Below, piece by piece: positions 35,988 to 44,990 of a DNA stretch of 45,067 nucleotides (its first letter is position 1; every line of letters begins with the position of its first letter). The stretch is from Clostridium sp. (GTDB lineage: Bacteria > Bacillota > Clostridia > Clostridiales > Clostridiaceae). The translations under genes and the position numbers were made by a program. The stretch is from contig JARLHR010000182.1 in the NCBI GenBank assembly GCA_031292145.1, positions 1-45,067 on the forward strand, written 5' to 3'. The notes under the pieces are model-generated. The model searched no databases and was not told where the DNA came from. It was given only the letters and a program-made list of their open reading frames with translations.

Positions 35988-38342
35988 ATGAATAAATTAA
36001 TAATGGCTCCGAGAATTGAAATTTTAAAAGAAAAGATGTTATCTGAAAAAAGATATGCATCGATTGAACAAGCGTTAATAATAACTGAAACGTACAAGCA
36101 AAATGAAGACAAACCAATCATTATAAAAAGAGCATTAGCATTAAAAAATTCTCTTTCAAAATTGGACGTTGGTATTGAGGATGAAGAACTAATTGTAGGT
36201 AACCGTACTAAAGGGGTTAGATATGGAGTTGTCTTTCCTGAAAGTGGTGGTTCATGGATTGATAAAGAATTTGAAACACTACCAACTAGAGCTCAAGATA
36301 AATTTAATATAAAGACAGAAGATATAGAAAAGTTTCGAAAAGTAATTAAACCATATTGGCAAGGACGTTCATTAGAAGATGTTATTAGGCAAAGATATGG
36401 AAAAGAGATAGATGAAATTGCGAAGGTAGTAAAAATAAATCAAAAAGATCACGCCCAAGGACATATTTGCCCAAACTGTAAAGAATGGCTTGAGCTAGGG
36501 GCAGAAGGTATAAAGCAGAAAGCAATTCAAGAAATGAACGATGTAGATCAAGAAAAGAAAGCTTTTTGTGAAAGTGTTGTTATTGTAATGGAAGGTACTC
36601 AAGAGTTTATGCTTAGATACTATAAGCTAATGAAAGAAAAAGCTGAGGGAATAGGGGATGAAAATCTAAAAGTGAGTATGCTTAAAGTTGCTGAAAACTG
36701 CAAAAATCTTGCGATAAGACCATCTGAAACTTTTCATGAAGCAGTGCAAGCAATTTGGTTTTTATTTGTTATACTTCATATGGAATCAAATGCATCATCA
36801 TTTTCACCAGGAAGAATGGATAAATTTTTATATCCGTATTATAAAAGGGATATAGATAATGGGGTACTTAATACTGAAGAAGCATTAGAAATAATAGAAT
36901 GCCTTTGGCTTAAATTTAATCAAATAGTATATTTAAGAAATTCTCATAGTGCTAAGTTTTTTGCAGGATTTCCTATAGGCTTTAATATTGCAATTGGTGG
37001 TCAGGATGAAGATGGTAATGATTTTTCAAATGAATTATCTTTCTTGTTTTTGAAGGCTCAAGAACATTTGGGGTTACCACAGCCTAATTTATCTGTAAGG
37101 CTGCACAAGGGAACATCGGATGAATTATTGAAGGAAAGTATAAAGGTTGTAGCAAAGGGAAGCGGAATGCCGCAATTCTTTAACGATGAAGCAGTAATTT
37201 CTTCTATGATAGATTTAGGTATCTCAGAAAGAGATGCAAGAGATTATGCTATTGTTGGATGTGTTGAGCTTACAACTCAAGGTAATAATCTTGGTTGGAG
37301 TGATGCAGCTATGTTTAATTTAAATAAAGTTTTAGAATTAACAATTAATAATGGAACGAGTTTAATTTCTAAAGATTTACTAGCTCCAGACTTAGGTAAT
37401 ATAACAAATTATAAAACTTATGCAGATTTAGAAAAAGCATTTGCTAAACAAATAGATTATTTTATGGATAAAATGATTTTAGCCTGCGAACAGGTTGAAA
37501 AAGCTCATATAGATGTGCTTCCATCTCCGTTTTTATCAGCAGTTATTGATGATTGCATAGAAAAGGGAATTGATGTTACAGCAGGTGGCGCATTATACAA
37601 TCTATCAGGAATTCAAATGATACAAATTGCAAATTTGGCAGATAGTTTAGCTGCAATTAAACTTTTAGTATATGATGAAAAAAGAATTGCTAAAGAAGAT
37701 TTATTAAAAGCACTTCAAAATAACTTTGAAGGGTATGAGATTATTCGAGCAATGTTATTAAATCGCGCACCTAAGTATGGAAATGATGTTGAATGGGTAG
37801 ATGAAATAGGGGCTAAATGGGCTAGATATTTTAATAAAAAACTATCTCATTATACAAATTACAGGGGAGGAAGATATCATACAGGTATGTATACTGTGTC
37901 AGCACATGTTCCAATGGGTGAAAATGTAGGTGCATCTCCAGATGGTAGATATGCAAAAGCACCTTTAGCTGATGGTGGTATGTCACCAGTGTATGGAAGA
38001 GATACTGCAGGTCCTACTGCTGTCTTAAAATCTGTATCAAGATTGGATAATGTCTTAACCACTAATGGTGGATTATTAAATATGAAATTCTTACCTGAAG
38101 TTTTTAAGGCAGACACTGGTATTAATAAATTCTCGAAATTCTTAAGAACTTTTGTTGATTTAGAAATACCTCATATTCAATTTAATGTGTTACGAAGGGA
38201 AGATTTATTAGAATCACAAAAAAATCCTGAAAATTATCGTAGTTTAACTGTACGTGTAGCAGGATATACAGCATATTTCACTGAACTAGCAGGGGAGCTG
38301 CAAAATGAAATTATAGCTAGAACAAGTTATGGAGATGTATAG
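35988..38342 (+). CDS. Glycyl radical enzyme, dehydratase/lyase type (PflD/YbiW-like)
   Basis: 784 residues; ATG follows GAAAGGAG. The thiyl Cys is C425 in AIVGCVELTTQG, with the catalytic Glu two residues on; a single Cys (not the Cys-Cys pair) excludes pyruvate formate-lyase. The glycyl radical is G759 in VRVAGYTAYFTEL. The length matches dehydratase-type enzymes such as glycerol dehydratase. GCVEL rather than GCVEP, and the neighbouring activase and FSA-type aldolase, mirror the ybiW-ybiY-fsaA order of E. coli. The substrate is not fixed; I recall, unverified, that a member of this group was assigned to 1,5-anhydroglucitol-6-phosphate. No microcompartment shell genes are near, and no N-terminal targeting helix is visible. 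Confidence 0.93.
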   Translation: MNKLIMAPRIEILKEKMLSEKRYASIEQALIITETYKQNEDKPIIIKRALALKNSLSKLDVGIEDEELIVGNRTKGVRYGVVFPESGGSWIDKEFETLPTRAQDKFNIKTEDIEKFRKVIKPYWQGRSLEDVIRQRYGKEIDEIAKVVKINQKDHAQGHICPNCKEWLELGAEGIKQKAIQEMNDVDQEKKAFCESVVIVMEGTQEFMLRYYKLMKEKAEGIGDENLKVSMLKVAENCKNLAIRPSETFHEAVQAIWFLFVILHMESNASSFSPGRMDKFLYPYYKRDIDNGVLNTEEALEIIECLWLKFNQIVYLRNSHSAKFFAGFPIGFNIAIGGQDEDGNDFSNELSFLFLKAQEHLGLPQPNLSVRLHKGTSDELLKESIKVVAKGSGMPQFFNDEAVISSMIDLGISERDARDYAIVGCVELTTQGNNLGWSDAAMFNLNKVLELTINNGTSLISKDLLAPDLGNITNYKTYADLEKAFAKQIDYFMDKMILACEQVEKAHIDVLPSPFLSAVIDDCIEKGIDVTAGGALYNLSGIQMIQIANLADSLAAIKLLVYDEKRIAKEDLLKALQNNFEGYEIIRAMLLNRAPKYGNDVEWVDEIGAKWARYFNKKLSHYTNYRGGRYHTGMYTVSAHVPMGENVGASPDGRYAKAPLADGGMSPVYGRDTAGPTAVLKSVSRLDNVLTTNGGLLNMKFLPEVFKADTGINKFSKFLRTFVDLEIPHIQFNVLRREDLLESQKNPENYRSLTVRVAGYTAYFTELAGELQNEIIARTSYGDV

Positions 38343-38344
38343 TT

Positions 38345-39280
38345 ATGGAAAGTAACAATGCAACAATAACAGGAAGGATTTTTGATATACGAAGATTTTC
38401 AACTCATGATGGTGATGGAATCAGAACGACAATCTTTTTTAAAGGATGTCCATTAAAATGTGTATGGTGCCAAAATCCTGAAGGGATTTCTCCAAAGGAA
38501 CAGCTAATACATTTTGAAAATAAATGTATTAAATGCGGCTTGTGTACTAAAAGTTGTTCTAATAAATCAGTTATATGGAAAGATAATAAGATATCTATTA
38601 TTCAAGAAAAATGTAAAGAAGAAGAAAATAAAGTTGTCATTGACGTGTGTCCAACAGGGGCGATAACTATGAATTCTAAAATTTATTCTTTGGATGATGT
38701 AATGCAAATAGCAATAAAAGATAAAGCGTTCTTTAAATATGGCGGTGGAGTTACTTTATCTGGAGGGGAACCATTTTTTCAAAAGGAATTTGTAATTGCA
38801 TTGCTCAAAAAATTAAAGGAGGCTGGAATAAACACAGCAATTGAAACCTCATTGTTTGTAAAAAGTGAATATATATTAGAAGCGTTGCCTTACTTGGATA
38901 TAATTTTTGTGGACTTAAAAGTTTTAAATGATGAAAAGCATAAAATTTTTACTGGTGTTAGTAATGAACTTATAAAAAAGAACATTAGACTTATCTTAGA
39001 AAGTGAAAAGAAAGCTAATGTAATTATTAGAACGCCTCTAATACCAACATTTACGGCAAGCAAGGAAAACATTCATGATATCAGTAAATATATTTCGAAT
39101 ATTTATCCAGATGTAAGGTATGAACTTTTAAATTACAATCCACTTGCAATGGAAAAATATAATTTAGTAGATAATTTAGACTATTGTTTTGAAGAGAATC
39201 CTAAAATGTATACAGATGAGCAAATGAAAGAATTCTATGATATTGTCTATTCTTCAGGGATAAAAAATTTGATCAAGTAA
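38345..39280 (+). CDS. Glycyl radical enzyme activating enzyme (radical SAM)
   Basis: 311-residue radical SAM activase that installs the glycyl radical on the preceding enzyme. The SAM-cluster motif is C35-x3-C39-x2-C42 (CPLKCVWC) and GGEP binds SAM (LSGGEPFF). The inserted ferredoxin-like domain has a full first cluster motif C61-x2-C64-x2-C67-x3-C71 but a degenerate second one: C90 and C102-Pro remain, with no CxxC between (KCKEEENKVVIDVCPTGAI). Usual dehydratase-type activases hold two complete clusters. It starts 2 bases after the GRE stop, with GGAG in the GRE 3' end, so the two are translationally coupled. Confidence 0.94.
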   Translation: MESNNATITGRIFDIRRFSTHDGDGIRTTIFFKGCPLKCVWCQNPEGISPKEQLIHFENKCIKCGLCTKSCSNKSVIWKDNKISIIQEKCKEEENKVVIDVCPTGAITMNSKIYSLDDVMQIAIKDKAFFKYGGGVTLSGGEPFFQKEFVIALLKKLKEAGINTAIETSLFVKSEYILEALPYLDIIFVDLKVLNDEKHKIFTGVSNELIKKNIRLILESEKKANVIIRTPLIPTFTASKENIHDISKYISNIYPDVRYELLNYNPLAMEKYNLVDNLDYCFEENPKMYTDEQMKEFYDIVYSSGIKNLIK

Positions 39281-39457
39281 TATATGTTATAGTGAAATCT
39301 TCGTAAGAACATCCTATAAATATATATGATTAAGAATATATATTCTAATATTCTTAAGAATTCTAGAATTTTAGAATATTACCATATAAGAATATTCAAC
39401 TGTAAAAATCAAAGATATTGGTATATAAAAAATTAAAAGTAGAGGAGAAGATGAAGA
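39281..39457. other. Intergenic run of perfect palindromes
   Basis: AGAATATATATTCT (39333-39346), TTCTTAAGAA (39351-39360), AATTCTAGAATT (39359-39370) and GAATATTC (39390-39397), all built on AGAAT/ATTCT. They could be regulator sites or an RNA processing structure ahead of the aldolase gene. AT richness makes some palindromes likely by chance. Confidence 0.35.
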
Positions 39458-40135
39458 ATGTTAATATTAATTGATGATGCAAATTTAGACGCTATTAAAA
39501 GAATTTATGAAAATTATCCATGCGATGGGGTAACAACAAATCCGTCCATTTTAAAGAAACAAGGTGGAAATCCTATGGAAGTATTAAAAGCAATTAGAGA
39601 ATTCCTACCAGAAGGAGCACAACTTCATGCACAAGTTGTATCACAAACAGCTGAAAAAATGGTTGATGAAGCACATCATATGTTAGAAGTACTTGGTAAA
39701 GATACTTATATAAAAGTTCCTGTTACAAATGAAGGAATTAAAGCTATGAAGTTATTACACAAAGAAAATGTGAATATCACAGCTACAGCAATTTATACAT
39801 CAATGCAAGCTTTTATGGCAGTAAAGGCAGGAGCGAGATATACAGCACCATATGTAAATAGATTAGATAATATGGGAGCGGATGGTGTACAAGTTGCTAA
39901 GGATATCCATGATATGTTTAAAGTACATAACTTAAATGCAGATGTACTCGCAGCAAGTTTTAAGAATTCACAACAAGTTCTAAATTTATGTAAACATGGA
40001 ATTGGATCTATTACAGCAACACCAGATGTCCTAGAAGGATTAATTAAACATGATGCAACAACAAATGCAGTAGATGTGTTTACAAAAGACTTTTATAGCT
40101 TAGTTGGTGAAGGAAAAACTATGCAGAATTTATAG
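39458..40135 (+). CDS. fsa: Fructose-6-phosphate aldolase-like (FSA/TalC) enzyme
   Basis: 225-residue class I aldolase of the small transaldolase branch. The Schiff-base Lys is K86 in DTYIKVPVTNEG; TAPYVNRLDN carries the Tyr that in E. coli FsaA marks aldolase rather than transaldolase. FSA-type enzymes split ketose phosphates and accept dihydroxyacetone or hydroxyacetone as donor, fitting a pathway in which the adjacent glycyl radical enzyme makes a deoxy sugar phosphate. The ATG at 39458 is 10 bases behind AGGAG; the ATG at 39451 opens only a seven-codon frame. It lies 177 bases after the activase gene and is closed by a terminator. Confidence 0.93.
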   Translation: MLILIDDANLDAIKRIYENYPCDGVTTNPSILKKQGGNPMEVLKAIREFLPEGAQLHAQVVSQTAEKMVDEAHHMLEVLGKDTYIKVPVTNEGIKAMKLLHKENVNITATAIYTSMQAFMAVKAGARYTAPYVNRLDNMGADGVQVAKDIHDMFKVHNLNADVLAASFKNSQQVLNLCKHGIGSITATPDVLEGLIKHDATTNAVDVFTKDFYSLVGEGKTMQNL

Positions 40136-40190
40136 TGTCAATAAAGAAAACTTAAGAGAGAATAAATTTAAATTATATACACCTTTTAAT

Positions 40191-40238
40191 AAAAAACTGT
40201 CTAGCATGCTTGTATATTTCATAGACTAGGCAGTTTTT
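40191..40238. terminator. Bidirectional terminator
   Basis: AAAAAACTGTCTAG (40191-40204) pairs, with one G-T, with CTAGGCAGTTTTTT (40225-40238), between the convergent aldolase and AraC-type genes. Confidence 0.88.
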
Positions 40239-40245
40239 TGTATGT

Positions 40246-41091
40246 TTATTTATTAATTAATCTAAATTTACAAGGTGAATGTCCATAGTATTTTTTGAAC
40301 AATTTACTAAAATAATAAGCATCATTATAGCCAACGCATTGGGCAATGGATTTTATTGGTGATTCAGTAGAAATTAATAAATCTTTAGCTTTTTCTAACC
40401 TAAGATTTATTAAATAGTTTATTGGAGATTCACCAGTCTTTTCTTTAAATACCTTGGATATATAGACAGAGCTTAGATACATATTCTTAGACATATCGTC
40501 TAAAGAAATGTTGTTCATATAATTGTTATCAAAGTACTCTAAAATTATTTTTACAACATTTGATTTATCGTAAAATGGGAAATCATATCTATCAATTTTC
40601 TTTTTGTTTTTTACATAATTGGTCTCCTTCAAAAAAAGAGCAATTAATTTCATTATTAAGCTTTTCAATATAAGTTCCTTACCAATTTCACAAGCTTCTT
40701 GTTCCTCTATTATCTCTAAACAGCATTTATGAAAATCTTCTTTATATTGTTTAAATTCTAATGGTACTTCAGCATGTTTTTTTAAAATAAAATCAAAAGG
40801 AAGACCATCAATTTGAAGGTTACGAAAGCCAATATGAAGTTCAGTAGTTTGTTCGCCTTTACTTAAAGATTCCTTATGATATACTCCAGGATTAAAAGGT
40901 AGAAGAGTCTTTTCTGTAATTTTATAAAATTTATCTCCGATTCTGTAATTTACAGCTCCGGATATAATGTAGCTGAATTCTATGAAATCATGGCAGTGAT
41001 ATTCAGTAGAAATAAAATCTTTATTATCACATTTAAAGGCATATAGGATTTCGGGATTAAAATTTTCAATAGTAATACCTACATTACACAC
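40246..41091 (-). CDS. AraC-family regulator with cupin sensor domain
   Basis: 281 residues from a GTG at 41091, chosen because AAGGGGGCG lies 10 bases before it; in-frame ATGs further up (41187, 41133) have no ribosome binding site. The N-terminal cupin is marked by STEYHCHDFIEFSYIISGAV and LPFNPGVYHKES; the C-terminal double helix-turn-helix by ISLDDMSKNMYLSSVYISKV and IKSIAQCVGYNDAYYFSKLF, ending KKYYGHSPCKFR. Such proteins sense sugars or related small molecules. It is convergent with the glycyl radical cluster and divergent from the ABC exporter; either could be its target, the former being more usual for this family. Confidence 0.92.
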   Translation of the reverse strand: MCNVGITIENFNPEILYAFKCDNKDFISTEYHCHDFIEFSYIISGAVNYRIGDKFYKITEKTLLPFNPGVYHKESLSKGEQTTELHIGFRNLQIDGLPFDFILKKHAEVPLEFKQYKEDFHKCCLEIIEEQEACEIGKELILKSLIMKLIALFLKETNYVKNKKKIDRYDFPFYDKSNVVKIILEYFDNNYMNNISLDDMSKNMYLSSVYISKVFKEKTGESPINYLINLRLEKAKDLLISTESPIKSIAQCVGYNDAYYFSKLFKKYYGHSPCKFRLINK

Positions 41092-41216
41092 GTAAAAAAT
41101 CGCCCCCTTGTTTAAATTAGTCATATAAGGCATATTCAATTTTGTTTTATATATAAGAATATACATCATGTGAATAAAAAAGTACATTTCTATTTAAAGT
41201 CTTTTATTAGATAATT

Positions 41217-41266
41217 AGGCATATGAAAGAAAATAGCATGCTGACTTGTTATTTTCTTTCATATGC
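41217..41266. repeat. Family A palindromic repeat, short copy (A11)
   Basis: AGGCATATGAAAGAAAATA and TATTTTCTTTCATATGC pair almost perfectly. GGCATAT/ATATGC replaces GGCACAT/ATGTGCC of other copies, changed on both arms. It lies between the AraC-type regulator and the ABC exporter, 24 bases before the latter's ribosome binding site. Confidence 0.87.
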
Positions 41267-41304
41267 ATAACAAGGTAAAAATAAAAAATAAGGAGGCAGG
41301 GTTA

Positions 41305-43056
41305 ATGGGCAGTATTAAATGGATATTTAGTTATATAAGCAAATATAAGTTTAGATTTTGTTTTGCACTTTCAGCAGTTCTTTTAACATCAGCAATAGCT
41401 ATGATTAATCCATACTTAAGTGGAAAATTAGTTGATGAAGTAATTTTAAAAAATAATATTAGTATCTTATTTCCTATTTTAGCATTAATGATTGGAACTA
41501 CTATTATAAAATCATCTATCAGGTATACATATCAAATGACCTTTGAATTTGTATCTCAAAATGTAATATTTCAGCTTAGGCAGGATATGTATAATAAACT
41601 TCAAGAACTAGATTTGGATTATTATAATAAAACAAGAACTGGAGATATAATGGCAAGAATGACAGGGGATATGGATGCTGTAAGGCATTTTATCGCATGG
41701 GTGATGTATAATATTTTTGAAAATGCTACAGTTTTTATATTTGCAATAGTAAGCATGTTCGTTATAAATGCTAAATTCACATTATTTATGTTTGTGTTAA
41801 CACCATTAGTTGCATATTGCGCATATAAATTAGCACAGGAATCAAATCCAATATTTTTTGCAATAAGGGAACAATTTTCAAAATTAAATACAGTAGTTCA
41901 AGAGAATATAAGTGGAAATAGAGTTGTTAAAGCATTTGCAAAAGAGGATTATGAAAAATCAAAGTTCGAAGAAAGAAATAAGGGATATATGGATGCCAAT
42001 ATGGAGCTTGCGGGTGTTGCGGAAAAATATATGCCTATGCTAAATGCATTATCAAATATGTTTACTATTGTCATGATTTTAACAGGGGGAATTTTAATTA
42101 TAAATGATAGCTTGACTATAGGAGAATTGGTAATGTTTAACGGGCTCATTTGGGCAATAAATAATCCCATGAATATGGTAGGATGGCTTATTAATGATGT
42201 TCAAAGATTTTTAGCCGCATCTAAAAAGATACAGATATTAATTAATGAAGAAACAAAGATAAGAAATCCAATAGATGGAATAAGTGTTGAGAGGCTAAAC
42301 GGCGAAATTGAATTTAAAAATGTTAATTTCGAATATGGTTATGAACCGATTTTAAAAAATATCAGCTTTAAGGTAAGATCAGGACAAACAGTTGCGATTT
42401 TTGGACAAACAGGTGCTGGGAAATCTACAATAATAAATTTAATAGAGAGATTTTATGATGCAACTTCTGGAGAAATATTGATAGATGGAGTTGATATAAA
42501 GAAATATGAACTTCAAGCTCTAAGAAGGAATATTTCAATATCAATGCAGGATATATTTTTGTTTTCTAATACAATAGAAGACAATATTAGCTATGGAGTA
42601 TCAAAAGTGGATAATAACAAGGTGACTTGGGCAGCTGAAATGGCTGATGCAAATAATTTTATTCAAAAATTATCAGATTCCTATGAAACAGTAGTGGGAG
42701 AAAGAGGTGTAGGATTATCAGGAGGGCAAAAGCAGAGAATAACCCTTGCTAGGTCAATAATAAAAGATCCTTCAATATTAATATTAGATGATACAACCTC
42801 AGCTTTAGATGTGGAAACGGAGGCTATGATTCAGAAGAATTTAAATTCAATATATAAGGATAAAACACGATTTATAATAGCTCATAGAATTTCATCTATA
42901 AAAAATGCAGATTTAATTCTGGTTTTAAATGATGGACAGATAGTAGAAAGTGGAACTCATGAGGAATTGCTGAGAAAAAGAGGCCACTATTATGGAGTTT
43001 ATAAAGTTCAATATGATGATTATGTTGAAGATGAAAGCTGCAAGGAGGTGAGCTAA
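41305..43056 (+). CDS. ABC exporter half-transporter, degenerate-site subunit
   Basis: 583 residues; ATG at 41305 follows AAGGAGGCAGG, while an in-frame ATG at 41263 starts within repeat A11. Six TM helices (1-320) then a nucleotide-binding domain: Walker A GQTGAGKST (367), signature LSGGQKQRITL, Walker B ILILDDTTSALD with Asp in place of the catalytic Glu, H-loop IAHRISS. This is the degenerate-site half of a heterodimer of the BmrC/D, LmrC/D or TM287/288 type. The partner begins on the base after the stop. Confidence 0.94.
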   Translation: MGSIKWIFSYISKYKFRFCFALSAVLLTSAIAMINPYLSGKLVDEVILKNNISILFPILALMIGTTIIKSSIRYTYQMTFEFVSQNVIFQLRQDMYNKLQELDLDYYNKTRTGDIMARMTGDMDAVRHFIAWVMYNIFENATVFIFAIVSMFVINAKFTLFMFVLTPLVAYCAYKLAQESNPIFFAIREQFSKLNTVVQENISGNRVVKAFAKEDYEKSKFEERNKGYMDANMELAGVAEKYMPMLNALSNMFTIVMILTGGILIINDSLTIGELVMFNGLIWAINNPMNMVGWLINDVQRFLAASKKIQILINEETKIRNPIDGISVERLNGEIEFKNVNFEYGYEPILKNISFKVRSGQTVAIFGQTGAGKSTIINLIERFYDATSGEILIDGVDIKKYELQALRRNISISMQDIFLFSNTIEDNISYGVSKVDNNKVTWAAEMADANNFIQKLSDSYETVVGERGVGLSGGQKQRITLARSIIKDPSILILDDTTSALDVETEAMIQKNLNSIYKDKTRFIIAHRISSIKNADLILVLNDGQIVESGTHEELLRKRGHYYGVYKVQYDDYVEDESCKEVS

Positions 43057-44841
43057 ATGGCAAGAAATAAATATGATGTCGATGAAGAATTAGGAACTCC
43101 CTTTAGTTTAGAATATTGTAAGAGGTTGCTAAGTTACGTATTGCCCTATAAAAAAGAAATGATTATAACTCTTGTATTTATGCTTGTGTCTAGTATAGCA
43201 ACATTACTTGGTCCATATCTAGTAAAAGTAGCAATGGATACTAATATACCTAATAAAGATGTAAAGGGTCTTATAATAGTATGCATACTGTTCTTTATAA
43301 CAATAGTAATAAGTGCAGCATGCATGAAATATAGAATAAGGACTATGACTTATGTAGGGCAAGAAGTTGTAAAAAACATTAGAACAGATTTATTTAATCA
43401 TCTACAGAGGCTTCCATTTTCTTATTATGATAGCAGACCACATGGGAAGATATTGGTGAGGGTTGTTAATTACGTAAATTCTTTAAGTGATTTATTATCA
43501 AATGGACTTATAAATTTACTTACAGATTTATTTAGTATTTTTGTAATAATAGGTTTTATGTTATTTATAAGCCCTAAATTAACTCTAGTGTGCATGATAG
43601 GAATGCCTATTCTTGCGATAATTATAGCTTTGTTAGCAAAGGTACAAAGAAGAACTACCCAATTATTTAGCAATAAGCAATCTAATCTTAATGCATATAT
43701 TCAGGAGAGTATTAGTGGAATGAAGGTAACTCAAGCATTTGCTAGAGAAAAGATAAATGCAGAGAAATTTAAAATAGTGAGTAATGAAAATAGAAGTACG
43801 TGGATAAATGCTGTAAAATATCAATTAATGCTTTGGCCAGCCATTGAAAATACATCAGTATTTACAGTGGCATTAGTATATTTAATTGGAGTAAAAGCAA
43901 TTGGAGAATCAATAACAATAGGTACCCTAATAGCCTTTGTGGGTTATATATGGAGGTTTTGGAATCCAATTGTTAATATTTCTAACTTCTATAATACATT
44001 AATAATGGCCATGGCATACTTAGAAAGAATTTTTGAAACTTTAGATGAAGAAGTAAGTATAGCAAATTTAAAAGATGCATATGAGATACCAACAATTGAA
44101 GGTTATGTGGAATTCAAAGATGTAGTATTTAAATATGAAGATGAAGATAGGGAAATTTTAAAACATGTAGCTTTAAAAGTAAATCCAGGTGAAACAATTG
44201 CACTTGTAGGGCCAACAGGAGCAGGAAAAACAACAATTATAAATCTATTGAGTAGATTTTATGACGTTACGTCTGGAGAAATTTTAGTTGATAATAACAA
44301 TATAAGAAATGTAACTTTAGAGTCTTTAAGAAAGCAAATGGGAGTTATGCTTCAAGATACATTTATTTTTTCAGGAACTATATTAGACAATATAAGGTAT
44401 GGGAAATTAGATGCAACTGAAGATGAAATTATAGAAGCTGCTAAAGCTGTTAAAGCACATGATTTTATTATAAATTTAAAAGATGGCTACAATACACAGG
44501 TTAATGAAAGAGGAAGCAGATTATCAGTAGGCCAGAGACAGTTAATTTCCTTTGCAAGAGCACTACTTGCAGATCCTAAAATATTAATTTTAGACGAAGC
44601 AACTTCAAGTATAGATACTAAAACAGAAAAGGCTCTTCAAGAAGGTTTAGATAGACTATTAAAAGGAAGAACTTCCTTTGTAATTGCTCACAGATTATCA
44701 ACTATAAAAAACGCTACAAGAATAATGGTTATAAATGATGGACAAATTGTAGAACAAGGAACTCATGAAGAGCTTATGAAAAAACAAGGTGAATATCATG
44801 AGCTTTATACATCGCAATACGAAATGGTAAAAGCAGTATAA
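43057..44841 (+). CDS. ABC exporter half-transporter, catalytic subunit
   Basis: 594 residues; ATG directly after the upstream TAA, behind AAGGAGGTGAG, so the two are coupled. Six TM helices (about 25-330) and a nucleotide-binding domain: Walker A GPTGAGKTT (385), signature LSVGQRQLISF, Walker B LILDEATSSID with the catalytic Glu, H-loop IAHRLST. The altered signature (LSVGQ) faces the degenerate Walker B of the partner, while the canonical LSGGQ of the partner faces this Glu: one canonical and one degenerate ATP site, as in heterodimeric multidrug exporters. The substrate is unknown; drug or lipid export is typical. Confidence 0.95.
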   Translation: MARNKYDVDEELGTPFSLEYCKRLLSYVLPYKKEMIITLVFMLVSSIATLLGPYLVKVAMDTNIPNKDVKGLIIVCILFFITIVISAACMKYRIRTMTYVGQEVVKNIRTDLFNHLQRLPFSYYDSRPHGKILVRVVNYVNSLSDLLSNGLINLLTDLFSIFVIIGFMLFISPKLTLVCMIGMPILAIIIALLAKVQRRTTQLFSNKQSNLNAYIQESISGMKVTQAFAREKINAEKFKIVSNENRSTWINAVKYQLMLWPAIENTSVFTVALVYLIGVKAIGESITIGTLIAFVGYIWRFWNPIVNISNFYNTLIMAMAYLERIFETLDEEVSIANLKDAYEIPTIEGYVEFKDVVFKYEDEDREILKHVALKVNPGETIALVGPTGAGKTTIINLLSRFYDVTSGEILVDNNNIRNVTLESLRKQMGVMLQDTFIFSGTILDNIRYGKLDATEDEIIEAAKAVKAHDFIINLKDGYNTQVNERGSRLSVGQRQLISFARALLADPKILILDEATSSIDTKTEKALQEGLDRLLKGRTSFVIAHRLSTIKNATRIMVINDGQIVEQGTHEELMKKQGEYHELYTSQYEMVKAV

Positions 44842-44990
44842 AGATTGAGCATATATTCCTAAATTATAATCATGTAATCTAATTTAAAGATAAAATATAA
44901 ATATATCTAGTGCTTCTTTTATCATAGACTCACACATGTATATATTTTGACATATAATGAACTAGTATCATTACATGGAGTTGAAAATGC
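44842..44990. other. Short intergenic gap
   Basis: About 150 AT-rich bases; no hairpin terminator after the exporter was recognised. GGAG (44977-44980) lies 10 bases before the next start codon. Confidence 0.4.

Noticed and set aside
35744-36121. 125-residue open frame on the minus strand overlapping the glycyl radical enzyme start
   Set aside because: It is Phe/Ile-rich shadow coding without a ribosome binding site and overlaps the real gene. Its last 30 residues (QGVHITEGRFNIEDLNF) look more ordered and might be a gene remnant, but I could not assign it.
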